This document shows positions 1 to 6,279 of a DNA stretch of 8,125 nucleotides, piece after piece. Origin of the DNA: Nitrospirae bacterium RIFCSPLOW2_12_42_9 (GTDB lineage: Bacteria; Nitrospirota; 9FT-COMBO-42-15; HDB-SIOI813); contig MHER01000015.1 of the NCBI GenBank assembly GCA_001805205.1, forward strand, positions 1 to 8,125. The letters run 5' to 3'. Numbering within the stretch: the first letter of the stretch is position 1; the number at the start of each line of letters is the position of its first letter. The notes beneath the pieces were generated by a model. The model was not told where the DNA came from and made no database searches. It worked only from the letters and a program-made list of their open reading frames with translations. The translations under genes and the position numbers were made by a program.

Positions 1-579
1 AAGCCCCCGTGGATGGAGATTGTCTCCATAGACAGGTGTTGTGTCTATTTCTCTGAGAGTCTCTATAAATCTATTTAGAACGTATCTTATATTTGTATCT
101 GAAAATGGACTATTAAAGCTGCCCCTATCCTTGGTAAGAGGCAGGGTGTGTTTATAGGCAACTTCAGTTTTCCTGTTTTCATTAATACAACTATAAAAGA
201 GATTACGGATACTTCCGTGTTTTCTCAAAACCTCCCTCAATATATAAATTAGACATGCAATATCAACCCCTTTACACATCCTGTAATAAAGGTTGTCAAA
301 ATATTCCCGATCTTTTTGCGGTTCAAAATTGATTACATAATCGAAAAGTCTTTCATTGGAAAGAGAAAGTATTTTTCTAATGACTGGCTTGAACAATCCT
401 ATCCTTCCAAAGGAAAGTGCTGATGCGATAAATCCGGAAATCTCAATATCTATTGGATCCTTGTACTGGTGGGGAAATTCCACAGGGTCATTTTTAATTA
501 AATTTCGCAGGAGAGGTGGATCGTATATTCTATCAAGCGTCCTTTGTATGTGTGCTAATTTTTTATCAGTAATCTCCAT
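1..579 (-). CDS. TIGR02757 (DUF2400) family protein, C-terminus cut by window edge
   Basis: This is an open frame of 193 codons on the minus strand that runs off the left edge. ATG is at 579-577 and an in-frame TGA at 585-583 excludes a longer start. The recognisable part is residues 34-61: a stretch around DPVEFPHQYKDPID followed by EISGFIASALSFGRIG. This matches the conserved N-terminal block of TIGR02757 proteins, in which D/E-rich residues precede an IAS-LA-YGR motif. The segment YYRMCKGVDIACL (98-110) also fits the family. The family usually has roughly 230-270 residues, so the C-terminal part, including the conserved Lys/Arg-Trp-rich block, lies outside. The molecular function of the family is not established. 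There is no strong Shine-Dalgarno before the ATG. It is probably read from the promoter at 739-768, downstream of the pyrE-like fragment. Family assignment is from memory of the motif pattern. Confidence 0.8.
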   Translation of the reverse strand, partial: MEITDKKLAHIQRTLDRIYDPPLLRNLIKNDPVEFPHQYKDPIDIEISGFIASALSFGRIGLFKPVIRKILSLSNERLFDYVINFEPQKDREYFDNLYYRMCKGVDIACLIYILREVLRKHGSIRNLFYSCINENRKTEVAYKHTLPLTKDRGSFNSPFSDTNIRYVLNRFIETLREIDTTPVYGDNLHPRGL

Positions 580-592
580 ATCTCAGTTATAG

Positions 593-706
593 TTAAGAAA
601 TGAATAATTTACACATTACTTTTCCTGCTGATACAAGTTGGAATATGGGCTGATCAGCCACTTTGAGTGATTTTTCGATGAGAAGGTCTATCAGTTCTTC
701 TGTCAT
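593..706 (-). pseudogene. Probable decayed orotate phosphoribosyltransferase (pyrE) N-terminal remnant
   Basis: A 37-residue minus-strand frame runs from ATG 706-704 to TAA 595-593, ending 13 bases before the ATG of the TIGR02757 gene. Its start, TEELIDLLIEKSLKVADQPI followed by FQLVSAGK, resembles the first 30 residues of PyrE, where an ELI-LLIEKS helix leads to an F-L-SGK-SNYY segment. After GK the frame should continue into SNYY and the rest of a ~180-residue enzyme. Instead it reads VMCKLFIS and stops. A +1 frame after GGA-AAA gives Ser-Asn at the expected place and then quickly meets a stop, which would fit a frameshift plus a deletion. No Shine-Dalgarno is obvious before the ATG. Alternatives are a genuine small protein or a leader peptide for the downstream gene. 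The PyrE resemblance is from memory and rests on a short stretch. Confidence 0.5.
648..659. repeat. Perfect 12-base palindrome inside the pyrE-like fragment
   Basis: GGCTGATCAGCC is self-complementary over all 12 bases. It lies in the codons for VADQP of the pyrE-like fragment, about 70 bases downstream of the predicted leftward transcription start. It could be an operator or a hairpin element, or simply coding sequence. Nothing links it to a known site. Confidence 0.25.
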
Positions 707-738
707 ACTAAGGGAATTTTTTAATAGGAATCAGGACT

Positions 739-768
739 ACTATACTATTTACCTTTATAGTATGTCAA
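739..768 (-). promoter_or_regulatory. Sigma-70-type promoter reading leftward
   Basis: On the minus strand, TTGACA (768-763) is a perfect -35 hexamer and TATAGT (744-739) a five-of-six -10 hexamer, separated by 18 bases. A start of transcription near 731-733 would leave a leader of about 26 bases before the ATG at 706. It would serve the pyrE-like fragment and the TIGR02757 gene. It is the best promoter match noticed in the window. No transcript evidence is available from sequence alone. Confidence 0.6.
742..763. repeat. Inverted repeat over the promoter spacer, operator candidate
   Basis: ATACTAT (742-748) and ATAGTAT (757-763) are perfect 7-base inverted arms around an 8-base centre. The repeat covers most of the spacer of the leftward promoter and part of its -10, where a bound dimeric repressor would block polymerase. 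It also sits upstream of the rightward operon. The arms are AT-rich, so chance or promoter composition is a real alternative. Confidence 0.4.
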
Positions 769-815
769 GAAATTAACGCCGATATTATTAAAGAGTAAAA
801 TATGCCGAAGATATT

Positions 816-821
816 GAGAGG
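816..821 (+). promoter_or_regulatory. Ribosome binding site of the GAF/HD-GYP gene
   Basis: GAGAGG lies 3 bases before the ATG at 825 and 9 bases before a second in-frame ATG at 831. The spacing favours 831 as the true start, which would drop the first two residues. Upstream, only weak rightward promoter matches are visible: TATTAT at 783-788 as a -10 without a clear -35. The operon promoter is therefore not defined. Confidence 0.5.
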
Positions 822-824
822 TTA

Positions 825-1910
825 ATGTTAATGGATTTAGAAAATAGACTCAGACAGCTTGAGACACTTATAACTGTTTCAGGGATGGTTAATTCTTCTC
901 TTGAACCGTGGGAGATAAGGGAGAGGACCATAAAAGCAGCAACAAGACTTTTGGATGCAGAAGCTGGCAGTCTTCTGCTGATAGATCATGAAAGCGGTGA
1001 ACTATTCTTTGAAGTAGCCGTTGGCGGGAGCGAGAGCAGGATAAAAGAGGTAAGGCTTAAAGCAGGACAGGGGATTGCAGGATGGGTGGCAGAAAAGGGA
1101 GAGTCTGTTATTATTCACGATGTCCGTTCAGACCCGAGGTTTTTTAAGGGTGCAGATGAGAAAACAGAATTTGTAACAAAGAATATTATATGTGTACCTG
1201 TAAAGGCAAAGGATAAGATCCTTGGGGTCCTTGAGGCTATTAACAAAAGGGAGGGGAGATTTGACAAGGGGGACCTTGAGGTATTTATAGCCCTTGCAAA
1301 CCAGGTTGCTATTGCTATAGAGAATTCAAATCTATACCAGGAACTTAAAGAGGCCTTTTATGGAATTGCAGAGGCACTTGCAGAGACTATAGAAATGAGG
1401 GATCCCTATACAGGTGGACATACGAGGAGGGTTATGAATTACAGCTTATCTATAGGAATGGAAATCGGGTTATCCAAAGAGGCATTAGAAAAATTAAAGC
1501 TCTCTGCAATACTCCACGATATAGGGAAAATTGGAATCAGGGATGATATCCTTCTGAAAAAAGGGCGCCTTGATCAGGATGAATTCGAGAAGATGTGTAT
1601 GCATCCTGGATATGGTGCTGAAATATTGGACCACATAAAGCAATTAAAGTATGTAATCCCGGGTGTAAGGAGTCATCATGAAAAATATAATGGCAAGGGG
1701 TATCCTGATCATCTGATGGGTGAAGAAATCCCTGTAATTGCTAGAATAATAGCAGTGGCAGATAGCTTTGATGCGATGACCACAAACAGGCCATACAGAA
1801 ATGCCCTGAGCAGAGAAGAGGCATTTAAGGAACTTTGTGATAATAAAGGAATACAGTTTGATGCCAATGTAGTAGAGGCATTTCTAAAGGTATATAAGGA
1901 AATGGAATGA
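825..1910 (+). CDS. GAF domain + HD-GYP phosphodiesterase
   Basis: This 361-residue, apparently cytoplasmic protein has no signal peptide or membrane segment. Residues ~25-170 form a GAF sensor domain, ending in a helix (ALANQVAIAIEN) typical of bacterial GAF domains. Residues ~180-355 form an HD-GYP domain with its hallmarks intact: GGHTRRV (197-203), the metal-binding HDIGK (231-235), HH (284-285), GKGYPD (290-295, a complete GYP motif) and VADSFDAMT (311-319). HD-GYP enzymes of this type hydrolyse cyclic-di-GMP to pGpG or GMP; some act on related dinucleotides. The GAF domain carries NK (140-141), F146 and D150, close to the NK-F-DE motif of nucleotide-binding GAF domains, but with Leu at the last position. 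That partial pattern is common in bacterial GAF domains. The start may be the ATG at 831. It overlaps the next gene by ATGA. Which ligand the GAF domain senses is unknown. Confidence 0.93.
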   Translation: MLMDLENRLRQLETLITVSGMVNSSLEPWEIRERTIKAATRLLDAEAGSLLLIDHESGELFFEVAVGGSESRIKEVRLKAGQGIAGWVAEKGESVIIHDVRSDPRFFKGADEKTEFVTKNIICVPVKAKDKILGVLEAINKREGRFDKGDLEVFIALANQVAIAIENSNLYQELKEAFYGIAEALAETIEMRDPYTGGHTRRVMNYSLSIGMEIGLSKEALEKLKLSAILHDIGKIGIRDDILLKKGRLDQDEFEKMCMHPGYGAEILDHIKQLKYVIPGVRSHHEKYNGKGYPDHLMGEEIPVIARIIAVADSFDAMTTNRPYRNALSREEAFKELCDNKGIQFDANVVEAFLKVYKEME

Positions 1911-2686
1911 AGATAAGGGTTCTTGGATGTTCAGGCGCGCTGCTTCCCAATGCAAATCAACCCGCCTTTCTTGTAGATGAGAAAATCCTCCTTGATGCCG
2001 GTACAATAGGTAATGTTTTGTCTGCAGATGAACAATGGAAAATAAGGCATATCCTCCTGACTCATGCACACCTTGACCACATAGTAGGAATACCATTCCT
2101 TCTCGATAATATAGTAGTAAAGAATATAAGACATCAGGTAATGGTTATTGGTATTAAAGAGACTTTGAAGGCAATAAAAGAACATCTTCTGAATGATAAG
2201 ATATGGCCTGATTTTTCAAAGATCCCTGATAAGAACTCTCCTGTACTTGCTCTAAGAGATATTAAATATGGCGTCCCTTTCAAAATTGATAAGTACACTA
2301 TTTATCCATTAAAGGTACGGCATACAGTGCCTGCTGCAGGGTATATTATTGAAAAGGGTAGAAAAAGGCTTTTATATACAGGGGACACAGGCCCTGTCAG
2401 AACCACATGGAATGAGGTGAACAGGCTTGGATCAATCAGTGGAAGAGTTGATGCCATTATAATTGAGGTCTCTTTTCCAAACAGGATGAAAGAACTTGCC
2501 ATCAAATCCGGCCATCTTACACCAAATCTATTGTATAAAGAGCTGCAGAAGTTAAATAATTTACCAAAGAAGATACTTATAACCCATCCAAAGCCGCTAT
2601 ATTATAAGCTTATAAAGGATGAAATAAATAAACTTATGGTGGAGGATATAGAAATACTCTCCGATAATATGATTATTACGATATAA
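1907..2686 (+). CDS. Class II 3',5'-cyclic-nucleotide phosphodiesterase (metallo-beta-lactamase fold)
   Basis: This 259-residue, probably cytoplasmic protein has the order of motifs of class II cyclic-nucleotide phosphodiesterases (yeast PDE1 and bacterial CpdP type). THAHLDH (52-58) provides the binuclear metal site and is followed by IVGIPFLLDN. H139 and TGDTGP (158-163) supply further metal ligands. EVSFPN (187-192), SGHLTP (201-206) and HPKP (227-230) are family signatures and separate it from ribonuclease Z, whose exosite arm is absent. Expected reaction: cAMP (or cGMP) to the 5'-nucleotide. An AAGGA six bases upstream of the ATG lies within the previous gene, with which it overlaps by four bases, so the two phosphodiesterases are probably translationally coupled. 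The next gene is a cyclase that would make its substrate. Substrate preference cannot be read from the sequence. Confidence 0.85.
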   Translation: MKIRVLGCSGALLPNANQPAFLVDEKILLDAGTIGNVLSADEQWKIRHILLTHAHLDHIVGIPFLLDNIVVKNIRHQVMVIGIKETLKAIKEHLLNDKIWPDFSKIPDKNSPVLALRDIKYGVPFKIDKYTIYPLKVRHTVPAAGYIIEKGRKRLLYTGDTGPVRTTWNEVNRLGSISGRVDAIIIEVSFPNRMKELAIKSGHLTPNLLYKELQKLNNLPKKILITHPKPLYYKLIKDEINKLMVEDIEILSDNMIITI

Positions 2687-2712
2687 TCTTCTCAATAATC
2701 ACCTTCAGGCCG

Positions 2713-2751
2713 GCATGTAATATGATTATAGTTGTTATCAGTATTGCATAC
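2713..2751 (+). other. Long imperfect hairpin in the gap before the cyclase
   Basis: In the 93-base gap between the phosphodiesterase and cyclase genes, 2713-2728 can pair with 2735-2751. Two mismatches (C2714/A2750, T2727/T2736), one G-T wobble and one bulged G (2741) interrupt about 14 pairs; the loop is six bases. No T-run follows, so it is not a standard intrinsic terminator. It could stabilise or process the mRNA or affect translation of the cyclase, whose start lacks a clear Shine-Dalgarno. AT-rich DNA yields such hairpins by chance fairly often. Confidence 0.35.
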
Positions 2752-2779
2752 AAAGTAAATCCTATCGGGTAAAACTCTC

Positions 2780-4927
2780 ATGCTTAATATTGTTCACAGA
2801 AGGCTCCTATGGGGTGCAATAATAGCCTTATCCATAGCTGTGATTGTAAATGCCTGTTTATATCTCGGCCTGTTCGAAGAACTGGAGCTTAAGACTTTTG
2901 ATATCAGGGCAAAATATTTCAGGAAACAGTTGCAACCACCGCCTGATATTGCGGTTATACTTATAGATGAATTATCTCTTAAGGTGATGAATCCTGTGGT
3001 AGGGAGATGGCCATGGCCGCGGTCTCTACATGCCGATGTAATTGACTTCCTTGATATGGGCGGGGCGAAGACCATATTATTTGATATACTGTTTACTGAA
3101 AATGAACAGGGTTCTCATTTTAGAGAGGGAAAGGTCTCGGATAGTGACGAAAGGATGGTAGAGGCTACCAGGTCTGCCGGAAATGTTTATCATGCTGCAC
3201 AGATCCTTGCTGATTCTGAGGATGATTACAATAAGGATTATCTTAATAAACCGCTCCCTGAAGATTTTGTAAAACGCTTTTCAGTCCACGCTGAAGGTTC
3301 CTTTGCCGGTAATAACAACACCTACTATATACCTTTTCCGGAACTCTATAATGTGTCCAGAGGGATAGGGATTGTAGAATTTTCCCCTGATCTTGATGGT
3401 GTTTACAGGAGGACAAGGCTATTCAGACATTATCAGGGAAAAGTCTATCCCGTACTTTCTATAGCGCCTTTGATGCATACATCTGAATCTGAATATTTAC
3501 AAGAGGAAGAAAGAAGACTTACCCGGGAGCCATACCTTATAAACATGTATGGAGGATTCAAACCATATTCCATGAGCGGTATTCTTACGTCAGTACAGAA
3601 GATTAAGACTGGAGAGTTGGATAACCTTCCGGTGGACCCCAATGAATTTAATCAAAAGGTCGTTTTTATAGGTGGGAGTGCAGTGGGCATTGAAGACCTT
3701 AAGGCCTCTTCACTTGATAACAAGACACCAGGTGTTTTTTTGCATGCATCTATTTACGGTAACATTAAAAATAGGGATTTTCTCAGGTATCCACCCTCCA
3801 TAACAACCAGCCTTTCAATTTTGCTAATGTCTATTGCTATTACCTTTGGGATTCTATCGAGGCAGCATTTGATTTATCAGTTAGGGCTTCCGGTTTTTAT
3901 TACCGCTGGATATATGCTTATAGCATTCTGGTGGTTTAAAAATAATATGGTATTGGATATTGTTGCACCGGTAACTGCTATTGTCCTATCCTGGCTGGGA
4001 ACACTTGCCTATCTTAGTTTTACTGAAGGTAAGGACAGAAAAAAGATAAGGAAGATGCTGGAACAGTATGTCTCACCCGCAGTACTGTCATCTGTTGTGG
4101 ACAGGGCGGGGGGGGACATATTGAAGGCTGAGGTGGGGAGTAAAGAGAACATTACAATCCTCTTTTCTGACATCAGGGGATTCACTACTATTTCTGAGTC
4201 CCTTGATGCAGAGAAGGTAGTTGAACTTCTTAATGAATACCTATCAGAAATGGTTGACGTTATATTCAAATATGATGGTACCCTGGATAAATTTATAGGA
4301 GATGCGGTTATGGCCTTCTGGGGGGCGCCCCTAAGGGTCAGTGATCATGGAAAGAAGGCGGTAGATGCTGCGCTTGAGATGAACAAGCGGCTGAAATATT
4401 TTAACGAGCGGATAAATGCGGAGGGTTTTCCTCAACTTAAGATAGGAGTAGGTATAAATACAGGTAATGTAATACTTGGAAACATAGGTTCCGAAAAAAA
4501 ACTTGATTATACGGTAATTGGGGATAATGTTAACCTTGCATCGAGGATGGAGGGGCTTACAAAGGAATACGGATGTCCGATACTTATTGCTGAGTCAACC
4601 TATGAAGGGCTAAAGGGTTCAGTGATATGCAGGGTTGTTGATATGGTAAGGGTAAAAGGAAAAAGGCATCATGTCAGGGTATATGAGCCATTAGATCCTG
4701 ATATATTGGGTCATGAATCGATTAGCAAAATAAGCATGTATGCAGAAGAAGGATTTAATTTTTATCAGAATAAGGAATGGAATAAGGCCATAGAAAAATA
4801 TTCAAGCATACTTGAAATAATATCTGACGATACCCTGAGTAAATTATTTATTAAAAGGTGCGAAGATTTTATAGATAGTGAACCATCATCAATATGGGAT
4901 GGGGTATATATGATGACTAAAAAGTAA
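2780..4927 (+). CDS. CHASE2-domain transmembrane adenylate cyclase (class III)
   Basis: This is a 715-residue membrane protein. Residues ~9-30 are an N-terminal membrane segment and ~35-335 an extracytoplasmic CHASE2 sensor, with typical LELKTFDIRAKYF, DIAVILIDE, GRWPWPR and GGAKTILFDI blocks. Three membrane segments follow at about 341-360, 366-386 and 391-413. The class III cyclase domain spans ~455-637. Visible catalytic residues are the metal-binding aspartates D464 (FSDIRGFT) and D508 (FIGDAVMAFWG), the adenine-selecting pair K504/T578 (LDKF and DYTVIGD), and the transition-state pair N585/R589 (VNLASR). A Lys/Thr pair indicates ATP, not GTP, as substrate (class IIIb). A C-terminal tail (~650-700) has a TPR-like helix pair. 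An in-frame TAA at 2756-2758 and no other ATG fix the start, though the Shine-Dalgarno is poor. Expected role: cAMP production in response to an envelope signal, opposed by the phosphodiesterase upstream. Confidence 0.93.
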   Translation: MLNIVHRRLLWGAIIALSIAVIVNACLYLGLFEELELKTFDIRAKYFRKQLQPPPDIAVILIDELSLKVMNPVVGRWPWPRSLHADVIDFLDMGGAKTILFDILFTENEQGSHFREGKVSDSDERMVEATRSAGNVYHAAQILADSEDDYNKDYLNKPLPEDFVKRFSVHAEGSFAGNNNTYYIPFPELYNVSRGIGIVEFSPDLDGVYRRTRLFRHYQGKVYPVLSIAPLMHTSESEYLQEEERRLTREPYLINMYGGFKPYSMSGILTSVQKIKTGELDNLPVDPNEFNQKVVFIGGSAVGIEDLKASSLDNKTPGVFLHASIYGNIKNRDFLRYPPSITTSLSILLMSIAITFGILSRQHLIYQLGLPVFITAGYMLIAFWWFKNNMVLDIVAPVTAIVLSWLGTLAYLSFTEGKDRKKIRKMLEQYVSPAVLSSVVDRAGGDILKAEVGSKENITILFSDIRGFTTISESLDAEKVVELLNEYLSEMVDVIFKYDGTLDKFIGDAVMAFWGAPLRVSDHGKKAVDAALEMNKRLKYFNERINAEGFPQLKIGVGINTGNVILGNIGSEKKLDYTVIGDNVNLASRMEGLTKEYGCPILIAESTYEGLKGSVICRVVDMVRVKGKRHHVRVYEPLDPDILGHESISKISMYAEEGFNFYQNKEWNKAIEKYSSILEIISDDTLSKLFIKRCEDFIDSEPSSIWDGVYMMTKK
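4108..4115 (+). repeat. G8 homopolymer in the cyclase gene
   Basis: Eight consecutive G encode Gly-Gly with flanking bases (DRAGGDI, residues 441-447), between the last membrane segment and the catalytic domain. Gain or loss of one G would shift the frame before all catalytic residues. Such runs are uncommon at this GC level. Whether it slips cannot be told from one sequence. Confidence 0.6.
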
Positions 4928-4935
4928 AAAGGAGG
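4928..4935 (+). promoter_or_regulatory. Strong Shine-Dalgarno before the SH3b gene
   Basis: AAAGGAGG directly follows the cyclase stop codon and sits seven bases before the ATG at 4943. It is the best ribosome binding site in the operon, which suggests the SH3b protein is made in larger amounts than the cyclase that precedes it. Confidence 0.75.
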
Positions 4936-4942
4936 CGCCATT

Positions 4943-5440
4943 ATGACAAAAAATCTTTGGAATTTACTGAACAGTACAATAAGTATTTTTATGCTGCTGT
5001 TTTTGCCATCCGCTGTTTTAGCCGGAGACCTTTATGTGCAGAGTATAAAGGCCAGGATCCTTTCTTCCCCTTCACTTGGCTCACGGATAGTTGTTGAGGC
5101 AAACAGAGGGGAGGTTTTGAAAGAGTTGGAAAAGGAGGGGAATTGGTTCAAGGTGAGTTACAAGGAATCTACAGGCTGGGTTTCAAGGCTCCTCGTCGGG
5201 CCTAAACCCCCATCAGGCAAGGTGTCCGTACTTGAGGAGACTGAAGAGAAACTTGAAAAGGGCTCAAGGCGCCGGGCCTCGGCATTTGCAACTGCTGCTG
5301 CAGCAAGGGGTCTGGCGGAAGAGCGTGCAAGGATCAGTGATCAGTTAAAGGTTGACTATGACGGCTTGGAGTGGATGGAGAAGATAAATATAAGCGATGA
5401 AAAGGCCGCCATGTTCATTATAAAGGGGGTGGGAAAATGA
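4943..5440 (+). CDS. Exported SH3b-domain protein
   Basis: This 165-residue protein has a Sec signal peptide (hydrophobic core ~12-24, probable cleavage after AVLA at 27), so the mature part should lie in the periplasm. Residues ~29-87 form a bacterial SH3 (SH3b) domain: an RILSSPSLGSRIV strand-turn, GEVLKELEKEGNWFKV, and a closing GWVSRLLV. SH3b domains usually bind cell-wall or protein ligands. The remainder is a charged linker and then an Arg/Ala-rich helical region (109-135), with no cysteine or lipobox. The C-terminus (~138-163) is not recognised. The stop overlaps the next ATG by four bases (ATGA), so it is likely coupled to the M48 protease; an SH3b adaptor guiding an envelope protease is a reasonable inference, not something shown here. 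Confidence 0.85.
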   Translation: MTKNLWNLLNSTISIFMLLFLPSAVLAGDLYVQSIKARILSSPSLGSRIVVEANRGEVLKELEKEGNWFKVSYKESTGWVSRLLVGPKPPSGKVSVLEETEEKLEKGSRRRASAFATAAAARGLAEERARISDQLKVDYDGLEWMEKINISDEKAAMFIIKGVGK

Positions 5441-6279
5441 ATCGTTTATTTAAACTCATATCCTCTATTCTGTTCCTTACCTTTCCTGTATTTTATATGA
5501 CGGTTTCACATGCATCTGATGACTTCAGAAAGAGGGCGCCGCAGGTGGAAGAGACATTTACCGAAGATGATGATATCAGAGCTGAAATAGTATTTGGCAG
5601 GGAGCTGGCAGCAAGGATTATAGGGAAGTATGGCATTTATAAGAACAATGATATCACACAATATGTAAACATGTTGGGTAAAGGACTTTCACAGTACACA
5701 AACAGGCCTGAATTAGAGTTCAGGTTTGCTGTTCTCGATACGGATTCGATCAACGCATTTGCAGCTCCTGGTGGATATATCTTTATTACAAAGGGGGCGC
5801 TAAAAGCAATTGAAGACGAGGCCGAACTTGCCGGAGTACTGGCCCATGAAATAGCACATGTTTCTGAGAGGCATATAGTCAAGGAGTTAGATATCAAGGG
5901 GAAAGACGAGTCTACAGTGGCAAACATAGGCAGGATTATCGGAGGAAACACGGAATTCCTGCGCGGTGTCTTTACGCAGATGGTGGATGAGGCAGCGGAT
6001 ATTCTATTTGAAAAAGGATTTAAAAAACAGGATGAGATAGACGCAGACAGAATTGCTACCCTGATCATAACCACTGCCGGCTATGATCCCTCCGCCCTAT
6101 CGAGGTATCTGAAAAAGATCTCATCGGATGAGAAAGAAGGTAAAACTATTGGCAGTACCCATCCGCTGTTCTCGGAACGTATAGAAAAAATAGACACTCT
6201 TCTTGTGGATAATAATCTGGCGGGTAAAAAATACGAAATAGTTAAAGAGAGGTTCCATGAAAATGTCAGGCTCAGGTAA
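5437..6279 (+). CDS. Exported M48-family zinc metalloprotease
   Basis: This 280-residue protein has a Sec signal peptide (core ~9-22, probable cleavage after SHA at 26) and no lipobox, so a soluble periplasmic protease is predicted. The M48 catalytic domain covers ~50-255. FITKGALKAIEDEAELAGVLAHEIAH-like sequence contains the zinc motif HEIAH (137-141) with catalytic E138. The third ligand is E200 in an ExxxD motif (E200, D204). NAFAAPGG (106-113) and STHPLFSERI (240-249) are also typical of the family. It resembles short periplasmic M48 enzymes such as LoiP or YcaL more than BepA, since the C-terminal TPR region of BepA is absent. BepA-type relatives act on outer-membrane protein assembly, and the next gene encodes an outer-membrane barrel. 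Its start overlaps the SH3b gene and its end overlaps the barrel gene. Substrate unknown. Confidence 0.92.
   Translation: MNRLFKLISSILFLTFPVFYMTVSHASDDFRKRAPQVEETFTEDDDIRAEIVFGRELAARIIGKYGIYKNNDITQYVNMLGKGLSQYTNRPELEFRFAVLDTDSINAFAAPGGYIFITKGALKAIEDEAELAGVLAHEIAHVSERHIVKELDIKGKDESTVANIGRIIGGNTEFLRGVFTQMVDEAADILFEKGFKKQDEIDADRIATLIITTAGYDPSALSRYLKKISSDEKEGKTIGSTHPLFSERIEKIDTLLVDNNLAGKKYEIVKERFHENVRLR

Noticed and set aside
356..592. 78-residue plus-strand frame at the left end
   Set aside because: It is antisense to the TIGR02757 coding frame, which shows family motifs and runs open for 193 codons; the plus frame has no recognisable domain.
580..824. CRP-type operator (TGTGA-N6-TCACA) upstream of the operon
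   Set aside because: No match to either half-site pair was found in the divergent region, so autoregulation by a CRP-like protein is not supported by sequence.
1907..2686. Ribonuclease Z or generic metallo-beta-lactamase hydrolase
   Set aside because: TGDTGP, EVSFPN, SGHLTP and HPKP in this order fit class II cyclic-nucleotide phosphodiesterases, and no RNase Z exosite arm is present.
2727..2732. Internal promoter (TATAGT as -10) before the cyclase
   Set aside because: The best -35 at 17 bases (2704-2709, TTCAGG) matches the consensus poorly and the hexamer lies in a hairpin arm and loop; not enough to call a promoter.
5637..6074. 145-residue minus-strand frame inside the protease gene
   Set aside because: It is complementary to the M48 catalytic region, serine- and isoleucine-rich, with no domain; a shadow of the real gene.
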